A stretch of 64,000 nt of DNA from Gadus chalcogrammus. Taxonomy: Eukaryota; Chordata; Actinopteri; Gadiformes; Gadidae. Within the stretch, counting starts at the first letter, position 1, and each line of letters starts with the position of its first letter. The notes under the pieces were generated by a model, which was not told where the DNA came from, did no database searches, and saw only the letters and a list, made by a program, of their open reading frames with translations. The stretch lies in the NCBI RefSeq assembly GCF_026213295.1, contig NC_079415.1, positions 24,191,847-24,255,846 on the forward strand, given 5' to 3'. Below, piece after piece: positions 1-10,800 of this stretch. The position numbers and the translations under genes were made by a program.

Positions 1-5
1 GAAAG

Positions 6-842
6 CAGTGGCGATTTCTCTAAGACTGCAAGGGAAGCTCAGCTTCCCCTAAAATTTCGAACATTAAATTGTCAAATATGTATTGTTGTGTTAACATTTC
101 ATTGACTACAAATTCGTTAAAATACGTTCATGTCGAAGACGAGTTCGATAAGAATCTTATCCAAGACTGACTCGATTTTGTTAACTTCTCATACATTCCC
201 GTAATGTCAATGCATTAGACCGTAGAAGCCGAGCGTCCATTCACTTCAATGAGACTGCATGGAACAGTTTTTTTCATTGCCTCGAAACTCGACGGTCATT
301 GGATAAATGCCCAGATTTGTCCCGCCCCCGGACGCTCAGCGTCTCTGGGGGTGGATGGAGCAGTGGGCTGGCCTGTGCTAGCCTGGACGCTGGGCTTCCG
401 CGTTATGATTGGAGGATCAGTCGAAAGTCTGAATCACTTTTTGATTGACAGCTATTTTGAGATATACACAGTCACTTCACTATCTGAGTTCAGTCCCATC
501 GCGGATTTTGCAAGTAAAGTCTCATGACAAACTGCAACACATTTCTTGGTATTTGCTTGGCGAAATTGCTTCCATTATTAATTTCTTACACTGTGAATAA
601 AACACATTTATTGTATTTCCTTGTTTCAGTTTAACATACTTTCCGCATTTCCTTGTTCCGAGATTAATATCGTTTCGTTAGTTCGTTCATTTATACTGTT
701 GGCTAGGTCGGAGTGAACTAGCCAGCTAGCATTTTCTTGAAAAGGAACGGAGGGCCGAATTGAGGTATAAATAAATTGACAACTATTTTGATGTAGGCCA
801 AAAATGAGCTTCCCCTCTTTAAAAGACCAACAGCCGCCACTG
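6..842. mobile_element. Non-autonomous hAT element
   Basis: The ends are inverted copies of CAGTGGCG (6-13 and 835-842). The 8 bp after the right end is GTTGAAAG and the window begins with its last five bases (GAAAG), which fits an 8-bp target duplication cut by the window edge. Eight-bp duplications and CAG...CTG ends are hAT hallmarks. I see no transposase ORF inside, so it is a MITE-like derivative. It sits inside the transposase pseudogene that resumes at 843. Confidence 0.8.
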
Positions 843-1295
843 GTTGAAAGGGCACCTGCATTCCATCAGCCTCTAAAATCTTTAAATCATTGAGAAATGG
901 CTTTAGAATGGGATCAAACCCATATTTCTTTAAATCCTCTGAGTGAAAGAGGGCAACAAGATGTATGTTCATCAACACAGAATTAAGCTTCGGGGAAAGA
1001 TAAAATAAAATTGCTGATAGAAATAAAATAAATGCAGCCAAGTTTGTGAATTCCCTTTTTTGAGCCTAATGGATTAGCAGTTTCAAAATCATCGTAGTAG
1101 AGCTGTATCTGCAAAGCATTTTTTCTTGTTGTGAGAATAAAATGTGGTTCCTGAAGTATGAGCCATCATTTACATCTCTGTAAAAACCCTCCTGGTGTGG
1201 TTTAGTTTTTTGGAAACTGTTAGAAAGTTCCCTGTTCCTAAACATAGATGAAAGAGACCCCATGATGGGTACATACATGAACTTGTCGTTTACAG
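843..1295 (-). pseudogene. CMC/EnSpm transposase, middle fragment (copy 1)
   Basis: Read on the minus strand this segment encodes blocks typical of teleost CMC/EnSpm transposases: MYVPIMGSLSSMF at the right, then a stretch containing YYDDFETANPLGS, then KLNSVLMNI and DLKKYGFDPILKPF. The blocks lie in different frames, so at least two frameshifts separate them. The right edge at 1295 continues in frame into the fragment at 7188 once the 5.9-kb insertion 1296-7187 is ignored. The left edge is cut by the hAT element 6-842. It would be the central part of a DDE transposase; the catalytic half is missing or lies outside the window. Confidence 0.75.
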
Positions 1296-1452
1296 GAAAT
1301 GTTAAGCTTGCTGGTAGTTCTACCAGGAGGACTCAAATCACGCGCGGCTGGCCGCCAATCACCAATCACCAGCTACCAATCACCTGCCTACACCTGCTCT
1401 ATAAAGAGTAGTCTAACATATGTCTTTGCTGCTCAGGTCTTCGTTCGACGCA
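1296..1452 (+). repeat. Ngaro-like terminal repeat A1
   Basis: Left terminal repeat, identical by eye to 6816-6972 through the shared end TCGTTCGACGCA. It begins at the junction with the disrupted transposase. Confidence 0.85.
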
Positions 1453-1548
1453 TGCTGCTGCTTTACTGTGCTTCTGATTATCTCGCATATCTCGTCGCTT
1501 AGTTGCTACGTCGGTTAATACACACCAAGAGGTCATAACTTCGGATTC

Positions 1549-2140
1549 GTGCTGGTCGGCCTACTACTTCTGGTCCCGGCAAGCGAGCGCAGAAAGCCGT
1601 TCTTTTCGGTCCCCGGTATCAACAACACCACCAACAAGTTCCCAACACGGACATCCACCCGGTTCTACAAACCCTCGCCGAGTTGGTGCAAAGCATTGGC
1701 GCCAGGATGGACGCCGTCGAAACGCCATGCGGAACTCCCGGACGGGTCCAGGCCCCCAACCCGCTGTCGTCGGTCGCCACGGCGCCTTTCTACTTCCAGC
1801 AACCATCAGGCTCCGCTTCCTCCGCCTTCACAGGCTACGCATGTTGCACGTTCCCTGCTACCATGGCTACTGCAGTCCCCGCGTTAGCCCCCGCAGCGTA
1901 TTTTCTCTCACAGCTCTACCAGTCCAGCTTCAGGATGCGGCTCCCTCGGTTGGGTTAGGGGGTTTCTTCCAAGGGCAATGGTTTGCTGAGGGATGGCCAG
2001 TCGAAGCTGGTACGTTCGCCCTCGGGTCAGAGTCGTCTGCGCTGTTTGAGCTTTACCCTATCGCAGCAGCTAGCGTTCTGTGGGGCAAAGCATGGCGGCG
2101 TTAACGTATAACCATGTTTTGCGATAACAAAGCAGCGTCA
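1549..2140 (+). pseudogene. YR-retrotransposon gag-like and RNase H remnants
   Basis: Two broken pieces of coding sequence. The first (about 1640-1960) is a proline/alanine-rich gag-like stretch containing LVQSIGARMDAVE. The second (about 1966-2135) contains SSALFELYPIAAASVLWG followed, after a stop, by MFCDNKA; this resembles the RNase H region of DIRS-type elements, where the D of CDN is catalytic. The sequence then jumps to a recombinase-like tail (KRLGRWSSTAYGFYIR) near 2140, so RT and most of the recombinase are deleted here. Frames are broken, so no protein is expected. The domain assignment is from family memory. Confidence 0.55.
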
Positions 2141-2580
2141 AAACGGCTGGGAAGGTGGTCTTCCACAGCATACGGATTTTACATCCGGTTGAATTCGTTG
2201 AGTTCGTTGCACACGTCGGTGTGGTACAACACAGAACTCGACGTTCGCAATCAAAGGTTCATAATTATCTTTATACCGTGTACTGTTTGGTTAACTCCTT
2301 GTGTCTGAGGTTTTTCCCTTCACTTTAACATGAATGAAGTTGATGGGTTTTAGGCACTGTGGTAACTGATTATTACTAAAAGGTTTTTATTGACGAAGGG
2401 CCTTTTAGATTGGTTCAGCTGCTGCTCACTAACTCTCACGTTCCTCTGCTCGCAATGCGATTCACATATCGTTCAATTTATTCAAAAGATCCAAAGACAA
2501 AGAACAGGTACATTATGGTATCATTTTATATGATTATTTATAGTCTTATTGTTAATAGCTTCAGTCGCGTTGGTATTTAA

Positions 2581-3190
2581 TTTTTCATTTGCTCGTTTAG
2601 CTACGTATGACAGTTAACAATGTTGGTGTAGGCCTATTACAATTATTTACGCGTGTAGGCCACTCCAACTCGCTCGATATTTCAAAAAGATTAGTGTGCT
2701 CTCTCAGAGCTGGGAGATTTCATCCTTATTTTAACATATTACTCGAGACGGTGTTTTCTCACAGTTCTACGGGTTCATGCGTTCTCGGGTTCATGCGTTC
2801 ATGCGTCCACGTCTCCTACTCAGACTTTTCCCCTACACGGGGTATTTAATTTTTCATTTGCTTGTTTAGCCATGTATGTCAGTTAACAATTTTGGTGTAT
2901 TACAATTATTTATGTGTGTTGGCCACTCCAACTCACTCGATATTTTGAATAGATTAGTGTGCTCTCTCTGGGAGTTTTCATCCTTATTTTAACATATTAC
3001 TCGAGTCAGTGTTTCTCACAGCGTTCTACGGGTTCATGTGTTCTACGGCTTCATGTGTTCTACGGGTCATGCGTTCTACGGGTTCATGCGTTTTACGGGT
3101 TTATGCGTTCTCGGGTTTATGCGTTGGGTTTATGCGTACACGTCTCCTACTCAGACTTTTTCCCCTACACGGGGCCTGACTTTCGCTGAT
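2581..3190 (+). repeat. 280-bp tandem duplication with a short minisatellite
   Basis: The block starting near 2581 (TTTAATTTTTCATTTGCTCG) recurs from about 2847. Each copy ends in reiterated TCTACGGGTTCATGCGTTC-type units, two or three at 2765-2800 and about six at 3025-3135. Short ORFs across it are repeat artefacts. Confidence 0.75.
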
Positions 3191-3294
3191 GTCACCTTCT
3201 CTGCAAGGCATTTTTTCATCTAAAAGCGATAGCCTAGGAGCAGCTGTTACTATTATCATTTCAAGAATCAACAACTCTCTGTCCTTACGCTTCC

Positions 3295-3591
3295 ATGTTC
3301 CTTTATCTCAAGCTTCGGCAACGCACGTCCCCGAATCACCTGTTTATTTGCGGCCTGCCAATGACTAAAGGGTGGTTCAGAGTCAATCTCGCGACGGTGG
3401 TAGAAGGGTGCGGCCCACCATCTCCCCTCTACATTGGCCACTCCTTCCGGATTGGAGCGGCGACCACAGCCGCTGAACAAGGGTTGCCGGTCGCGTCTAT
3501 CAAACGGCTGGGAAAGCGGTCTTCCACAGCTTACGAATCCTACATCCGGTCGAATTCATGGTTCTTCCTTCAAGCGCACACGATGCTCTAA
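3295..3591 (+). pseudogene. Tyrosine recombinase C-terminal fragment (Ngaro/DIRS-like)
   Basis: The 98-codon open stretch contains GHSFRIGAATTAAEQG followed by IKRLGKRSSTAYESYIR. These are the HxxR box and the tyrosine box (Y in AYESYIR) of DIRS/Ngaro tyrosine recombinases, which join the circular cDNA to the target. The upstream catalytic Arg region and the N-terminus are absent, so this is a remnant. Its tail recurs near 2140 and 4830, showing that the recombinase end has been duplicated within the element. It independently supports the YR assignment made from the A/B repeats. Confidence 0.8.
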
Positions 3592-5520
3592 CGTCGGTTA
3601 AGGCAGGTTTATCACGTTTGCTACTACAGCTGTTTTTGGCGGCCTGTTTCCATTCTAGTTTTAGTCTTTGTGTCAAGGTGTCACTTTTGTTTTTATTAGT
3701 TTAGACACGTTCATACTCTTTCTAGTGATATGTGATAAGTATTTTAAGGAGCTGCATTTCCCTCACATAGCCACAATGGGAGCAAGACCTTATTGAAGGC
3801 TGCTCCACCACAGAAGGAGCCGAAGCCTTTACGTCACCCCGGCCACGCCCACTAGGCCACGCCCACTTGACGTCCTCTCTAGCGGGTGGTTTCGAACTCG
3901 AGAGGCCAGAGATCAATAGGTAGACGGCAGAGAGCCACCCCGGGCCTAAGTAGATCACGGTATTTTCCTCTCACACGCGTTAGATACAATTCCCTCCGTT
4001 AAGCTTCAGTTACCATACCGAAACATGCCGACTTTATAATAAATGAAGTCAGTTAAAAGCATCCCGGGATTGGACAACTTTCTTCAAGAATATGCAACAT
4101 ATTGAAATTCCGTTTAGGTATTATCAAAGATACAAGTGCGTAGATTTGATAAATAAGGTAAACGGTCGAAAATTGATGTTATGTCTTAAACAGTTGAAGT
4201 TCCGTTTGGACAAAACGTTATTACAGTTTATCGCCTAGTTTAGGTCAACGGAAATGAAGACATTTTAGCAGTCTTATTTTGTAAAACACTTTCAGTCTCG
4301 TTTGTATTCGCCAACAACATCGCACTACGCATTTAATTATAGTTATTGTCATATGACCAGCATTGTTTTCCTCACGCGATAAAGGTTTGTCGATGACGAC
4401 ATTTAGTCATCATTTTCGGTGTCAAAAGCAACACTATTTGCAACTACTGATGGTGGTGGTTATCAGGTACTAAACTCATAAAGCAAAATTCGGCTATATA
4501 ACTCAAGGTTAACCTGCAGCAACCCCGGCAAGTTCGACCACGTCGGTGGATCATCTAGAAAACACTCTTTGAGTTTGGTGTCACGTTGGTGGCATATCAT
4601 GGAAAAAATAAAACTCAAGGTTCGCTACGGCGACCCCGGTGAGTGCGTTGACCAAAGCGCAGCGGTAACAACTCGGGCACTCGTGACTATGACCACGTCG
4701 GCGGCACGTTATCTATTACTCATGGTTGACTGCAGTAACCCCGGTGGGTCAACGCACAACTGGGGCACAACTCAGGCACTAGTCGTGAGTTCGTTGCACA
4801 CATCTGTGCGGTACAACACAGAACTCTACGTCCTACATCCGGTCGAATTCAAGGTTCTTTCTTCAAGCGCACACGATGCTCTCTAACGTCGGTTAAGACA
4901 GGTTTTACACGTTTGCAACCATAGCTGTTTTTGGTGGCCTGTTTCCTTTCTAGTGTTGGTCTAGTCTTGTGTCAAGCTGTCATTTTAGTTTTTTTTAGTT
5001 TTAGTTACATTCATACTCTTTCCAGTGTTATCGTAATTCCATTTAGATATTATCGAAGTTACAAGTGCGTAGTTTTGTTAAATAAGGTAAATGGTTGAAA
5101 ATTGATGTTATGTCTGGAACAGTTGAAGTTCCAGTCGAACAAAATAACGTTATAAGTCTTTATCGCCTAGTTTAGGTCAATGAAAATGAAGAGACATTTT
5201 AGCAGTCTTATTTTCGTAAAACACTTTTTAGTCTTGGTTTATTCGCCAACTATATTGTACTATGCATTTAATCACTGCTATTGTCACATGCCCAGCATCC
5301 ACGTTGCGTCCAGTCTCGTTTTTCTCACGCGATAAAGGTTTGTTGATGACGACTTAGTCATAATTTTCATTGCCAAAAGCAACACTATTTGCAACTACCG
5401 GCGGTGGTGGTTATCAGGTACTAAATTCATAAAGCAAAATTCGGTTTCATAACTCAGGTTAACCTGCAGCAACCCCGGCGAGTGTGACCACGTCGGTGGA
5501 TCATCTAGAAAACACTCTTG
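3530..5520 (+). repeat. Large direct duplication (about 0.95-1.3 kb period)
   Basis: 3530-3720 (recombinase tail onward) recurs at about 4830-5030, and 4100-4560 recurs at about 5036-5520, including TTATCAGGTACTAAA and the start of the CACGTCGGTG repeats. The copies have diverged by scattered substitutions. Confidence 0.7.
3722..3960 (-). other. Possible short SINE-like insertion
   Basis: A segment absent from the otherwise parallel duplicated copy near 5030. On the minus strand it contains GAGTTCGAAACC, close to a pol III B box, and GC-rich repeats of GGCCACGCCCAC. I see no clear A box, poly-A tail or target duplication, so the SINE idea is weak. Confidence 0.25.
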
Positions 5521-6340
5521 AGTTCGCTGTCACGTCAGTGGCGTACATAGGAAAATAAAACTCAAGGTTGCAGCGGCAACCCCGGTGAGTGCGTTGACCA
5601 CGTCGGTGGTAACAACTCGGGCACTCGTGAGTATGACCACGTCGGTGGCACGTTATCTAATACTCATGGTTTGACTGCAGTAACCCCGGTGAGTGCGTTG
5701 CTCACGTCGGTGGGAACAACTCAAGCACTCGTGAGTTCGTTGCGCACGTCGGTGCGGTACAACTCATCACTCTAGTTCGTTGCAGCAACCCCGGTGAGTG
5801 CGTTGCCCACGTCGGTGGGAACAACTCAAGCACTCGTGAGTTCGTTGCGCACGTCGGTGCGGTACAACACAGAACTCCACGTTCGCTGCAGCAACCCTGG
5901 TAGTGCGTTGACCACGTCGGTGGGCACAACTCGGGCACATGCAAATTTAATTACCACGTCGGTGGCATAATATCAAACACTCAAGTGCAGGGCACTCGGA
6001 GTTCATTGAACACGTCGGTGTTCAACACGGAAGTACACAATATTTGCTGCAGCAACACCGGTGAGTGCGTGACCACGTCGGTGGCACATCAAGGGCACTC
6101 GTGATTTCGTTGACCACGTCGGTGTTCAACATGGAAGTTCACAATACTTGCTGCAACAACACCGGTGAGAGCGTGACCACGTCGGTGGCACATCGAGGGC
6201 ACTCGTGAGTTCGTTGACCACGTCGGTGGTTCAACGCGAAAGCACTCAGGTCACGCAGCGACCCCGGAGAGTGAATCGACCACGGCAGTTGGTACAGCAC
6301 GAAAGCACTCGTGGCTCGCTGCGTAACAGCTGCAGAGTGC
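4500..6340 (+). repeat. CACGTCGGTG minisatellite
   Basis: Irregular tandem units of roughly 60-100 bp, each carrying one or two copies of CACGTCGGTG or CCACGTCGGTGG next to CCCCGGTGAGTGCGTTG and GGGCACTCGTGAGTTCG. I count well over fifteen copies of the core. ORFs through it are repeat translation. Confidence 0.8.
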
Positions 6341-6651
6341 TCTAAATTTTAATTGATCTCGTTGAGGTATTTCATGTCAACTGCTTCTACGTGATTCATC
6401 GATCTCGCTGACGGTTTTAAGCTTATCGTTTTACGGTATGTATGATTGACTCTTAATATGTCGTATATTGGGTATGCCTTTTATCTTCCAGAAGCAGTAT
6501 AGATCCTTGTCCACTTCTTCTACGCAGGTATGTATGGTCTCATTACCCCCTTTCGCTATTCTATTTTTGGGGTCGGCTCCGCCCCTGCCAGTCCCGGCAG
6601 GACATGCCGAGTTATCACCTATTTCCGGCGTAGGCCTACGTCCTCTCTTTT

Positions 6652-6815
6652 GGGGAAGGCTCCACCCCTGCTAGTCCTGGCAGGATACGCCGAGTCCGCA
6701 CGTCACCCTGGATCAGTGACGGGGCTCATGCCAAAGATTTACCATGCAAAATATTCCCATGTCGTTATTTAAATAAATCCTGTTCATACTTATCAGTGAT
6801 CGAGTCTTTATGGGA
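6652..6815 (+). repeat. Ngaro-like terminal repeat B1
   Basis: Starts GGGGAAGGCTCC and ends GAGTCTTTATGGGAGAA. It matches 7021-7187 and directly abuts A2. An older partial copy lies at about 6568-6605. Confidence 0.85.
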
Positions 6816-6972
6816 GAAATGTTAAGCTTGCTGGTAGTTCTACCAGGAGGACTCAAATCACGCGCGGCTGGCCGCCAATCACCAATCACCAGCTACCAAT
6901 CACCTGCCTACACCTGCTCTATAAAGAGTAGTCTAACATATGTCTTTGCTGCTCAGGTCTTCGTTCGACGCA
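6816..6972 (+). repeat. Ngaro-like terminal repeat A2
   Basis: Second copy of the A repeat (compare 1296-1452), placed between B1 and B2 as the split-direct-repeat architecture requires. Confidence 0.85.
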
Positions 6973-7020
6973 CCTCCATCCACCCCACCACCACCAGGTC
7001 GGCCTCAGTCTACTTGTCCA

Positions 7021-7187
7021 GGGGAAGGCTCCGCCCCTGCTAGTCCTGGCAGGATACGCCGAGTCCGCACGTCACCCTGGATCAGTGACGGGGCTCATGC
7101 CAAAGATTTACCATGCAAAATATTCCCATGTCGTTATTGAAATAAATCCTGTTCATACTTATCAGTGATCGAGTCTTTATGGGAGAA
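7021..7187 (+). repeat. Ngaro-like terminal repeat B2
   Basis: Right end of the element, a near-identical copy of B1. The disrupted transposase resumes at 7188. Confidence 0.85.
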
Positions 7188-7851
7188 CTTGCCTATATGT
7201 TCCTGTTGTTCTATCTCTGCGTGTATCAAAACGCACACCAAGAATATACTCCACTGGTTCCACTATTTTCCATTTTTCTTCTAAGGGGTTCTTTCGTTTA
7301 GATTCTGTGTTAAGAGATGAAAATGGATTTTCAAGCTGACCAAAACAATCCTGAACTTTTTTCAATGTGTCTCCGGATGCTTCAGATGACAAACATTCAA
7401 CAACGGTTTATTTTGCATGGGCATGGATGTCATCGACCAGTTCCTCCATTGAACCAACTAAACCCTGCACCGTACTTTCAGGAACTCCTGAGGATTGCAG
7501 TTGAGCAATAACAGAGCTGCACATGTCTAGTATTTTCGTTTTATCAATTGGAATGTGTGTAGTGACAGTCGCAGGAGGATCTACATTAACTACATTAGAA
7601 ACAGAAGCTCCAACATTAGTTGCAGGAACAAACTCAACATCACTGACGGAATCTGAATCACCACCATCCTTATGTGCTCGAGATAAGTGCCGCTGGTAAC
7701 CGAAGTATGTGCAAAAAACAAATGAACAACCAGCCTCTCCACAACGCAAACGCAAAGACCTTCCTGGGTACAATCCATGCTGGAACTTCAAATGTCGACA
7801 TAACAATGAACAATTTCTGTGCTGTACCTTGCAAATGTAACATGTAAACAT
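7188..7851 (-). pseudogene. CMC/EnSpm transposase N-terminus with C2H2 zinc fingers (copy 1)
   Basis: On the minus strand, an ATG at 7851 opens 147 codons carrying two C2H2-like fingers: CYICKVQHRNCSLLCRHLKF, then C-x4-C ending with H..H in YFGYQRHLSRAH. An acidic linker and the conserved block SSGVPESTVQGLVGSMEELV follow. A TAA at 7408-7410 interrupts the frame; the same frame resumes with ENPFSSLNTESKRKNPLEEKW and EPVEYILGVRFDTRRDRTTG up to the Ngaro insertion at 7187. This is the DNA-binding N-terminus found on teleost CMC transposases (family memory). The stop, the insertion and downstream frameshifts make it a pseudogene. Its ATG lies only 24 bp past the stop of the accessory gene at 7876. 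Confidence 0.8.
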
Positions 7852-7875
7852 TTCAAGTCAGAAATGAGTTCCTCT

Positions 7876-10800
7876 TCAAAATGAACTGTGAAGAAGTCTT
7901 ACTCTAATTTCCTTCACCCGAGGGGTCTCCTTCACACTGCCAACGTCAATGCCATACACGGTTGTCTGGATGAAGGTGTAGAAGTTGCACAGCGCCTCAT
8001 GATAGGACACAGCAAAAGCAAACTGTGCCTTGAAGAGCTCGTCAAAGGCAGCAACTCCAGTCTGCGTCTTGGAGGGAATGGCCTTTTGGTCCAGGATGAT
8101 GTAGAAATTCTGGATGCTGTTTTTTCGTTCTCCAACACACAGGAGAAAGGGCTGAGCAGGGCCAGTTTCCTTCAGGAAGGTCTCCATGCTTCTCCCCACC
8201 TAAGAGAGAGGGAGAGAATGAATTCCATGGAATAAAATGTCGGGATTTGGTGTGGAATGCCAGGACTGTTTCCTAGAATTAGGATACAATCTTCAATGAC
8301 TAGAGGAGCAAAATTATTTTTCATTTCACAAGCAATTAATTTCAAATTAGGACAAAGCTGCACTTGTTAGAAACCTTTTTTTTTCCAAAAGAAGAAATCT
8401 GCACCCCATGTCACAAAATTACTATCAGCCCTTGAGAACCCAATACTACTAAAATACTTTAAACACAATTGTAAGAACAGACCTTAAGGAACTTCACCAG
8501 GCGGACAGTAGCAACCGTTGTGCTGATCTTTGCAGACTTCTTGCCCTTGGATGTTGGAGGCAACAGGTGAAGCAACAGGCAGATGGCGGCAACCTCACAG
8601 TCCCATACTACTGAAAGAAAATGAAAAAGAAAACACCATTGCAGTTACCTGAATGACTTTACCAATGTCTTCTCAATGTTCACTTACAGAGACTCTGAAT
8701 TTGCTCTAGATAGCTTTGTTGATTGTTAATGTTAAATGAAAGGAAGTATATTTGTGCTGCAGTGATGTCATTTGAATGTAAAAATAGTATTGCACAATAA
8801 AGACAAAAGAAAACAAAAACTGGATCACAGATATTTCTTTATATGACACAAAGCCATGTTCAACAACCTCTTAGTGTTGCCTTAAACACTTTCCCTGGAG
8901 TGAAAGCCAGCAGATTAAAAAAAAATCAGGCTCTAAATTATTTTTGATGCATGGAATACAGTTAATGCCCTAGAGAGGCATGCGTAGTCTAAAGTCTCTC
9001 ATTTACACTTACCACCATCATCATCATCAGATTCCTGTTGGGCAGACAAAAGGAGGTCATCCACGTGCACACTTCGAGGAAGATTTTTGCACTCCGCAAT
9101 GACCTTCGGTTTGAAGAATGTTGGCCATTTAGCGAGGAATTTACCAGTCACTTCATCACCAACGAGCATATTGAAGTCTTGGTCGATCTTAAACACAAAA
9201 TATGACATGAAAAAATACATTAGAGGGCAAACAAATAAAGACAGAACAAAGCTGTCAACCAGTCATTATTTCTTACCAAGCCTGGTGTGTCGAGGAATCT
9301 TGGAAAAAGGTCTAGGACAGTGGAAGCTGTGGCTGGGTCTTGAACAACCTTTTGTCTTTTCCGAAATGTTGCCTTCATTTTTTCTTGGACGAGGGTTGTG
9401 TCACTTGAGTGCCTCATCACTGATATAGCTTCATTGCATTCATCACCTGACAACTGTCTAACAGGTGAATGCATGCTGCGCTGAGTCTTAGGGCCATCCT
9501 GAAAGCTGGACCTTGATTTCTTGATCTCTTGGGCAGAGTTGCGCTGCACAGTTTTCAGCCTCCATGCCAGGTAACCAGAACCACTCTGGTGATCATAGAA
9601 ATGCTCCTGTAGATCACATTGCAAAAGAATAATCCATTACCTGGTTTAGAACAAGGAATGATCCTGAACAGGGCTGTGTCATGCTTTTAATTCAATGCAT
9701 TGAAGCACTGCAGCATGGATGTATATTTATATCAATACTTACATAACCATTCTTTGAATCCGGGTCCTTCAAATTTGGGAACAAGGTTGTAATGCCAAGT
9801 GCGTGCGTACTGCGGATATTTACTGGAGGGATCCTCCTGCAAAAAGATAGATGAATTACTAAAGTGATACTTCACCCATAAATCAAGTGGCTGAAAAAAG
9901 GTTTAATTGCAGGCTGTGCTAGAATTTTGTTTAAAAAAAAAAGTGACTTTTCCGGTAATAGTTTATTTTGAAATATAAAAAAACATAAAGGGAAAACAGT
10001 GTAAAACATGTAAGGGACATAGTGAAACTATGGCTGCATATCTAATGGTACGGCCACACCAAACGCGTTACTCGCGTTAGGGGCGTCGAAAATCTGCATT
10101 TTTGCATAGAGAACCATTGGTTTAGGAGCGTAGACGCGTTACACGCGTAGAAGCTAAGGGATAATGTATAGAACGCCGGTCATTATCGGGAAAATAAGCA
10201 CCGACAGGGCGAACAGGACACCGACGCACAGCGGAGGTGTCTTGCTTCGCCCTGAAGGGGCTTATTTTCGATAATGACCGGCGACGTTCTATAGGCTACA
10301 TTATCCCGCTTATTACACGGCTACTTGCCAAAACGAAAAAAAAAAACTTCACATGGTGTGTCTTTTTACAATTTATAATTCGTTACCAGCATTCGTAGTG
10401 TTGATCAGCAGAGAAATAGTCCGCCGAACGTCTTTGGTAGCAACCAAAGACGCTGGGGTTGCGCGCGCACGGGACAAGCCCATAAGGCGAAGCCTAGACG
10501 GCGTAGCCTACATGAAATAGAACGGAGCCTTCCACGCCATTGAGAAGACCCGTGTAGCCTAATGCCCGGTGTTCAGTTACCCAACATTTATCGCATGCAT
10601 TTATTAGCTCCTTAATGTTGTCCAAGTGGAACATTTGTAGCTTTATTAATCGCTAAATAAATAGTATGTGTTATTTTTTTAATTTATTTTTTCGGTTTTC
10701 GTTTACTGATTTTTCCTAAACGGTTATGATTTACTAACCGGTTACACGTGTACACGTGTACCCGGTTCAGTGACGTGCAGTCAGGGTAGGCAAGGTAGGC

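Larger units (their letters stand above)
1296..7187 (+). mobile_element. Ngaro/DIRS-like tyrosine-recombinase retrotransposon, degenerate
   Basis: The element shows the split-direct-repeat layout of Ngaro/PAT-type YR retrotransposons: A1 at the left end, then B1-A2-B2 at the right end. Ignoring it restores the reading frame of the interrupted transposase without duplicating any target base, as expected for tyrosine-recombinase integration rather than DDE integration. Inside are a gag-like stretch, an RNase H fragment (about 1966-2135) and a recombinase C-terminus (3295-3591). Most of the reverse transcriptase is missing, and about 2.5 kb is filled with internal tandem duplications. It is younger than the CMC transposase it splits. 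Confidence 0.8.

Noticed and set aside
1296..7187. LTR retrotransposon interpretation of the 1296 and 6816 repeats
   Set aside because: No TG..CA ends, no target duplication and B-A-B arrangement at the right end; a tyrosine-recombinase signature is present instead.
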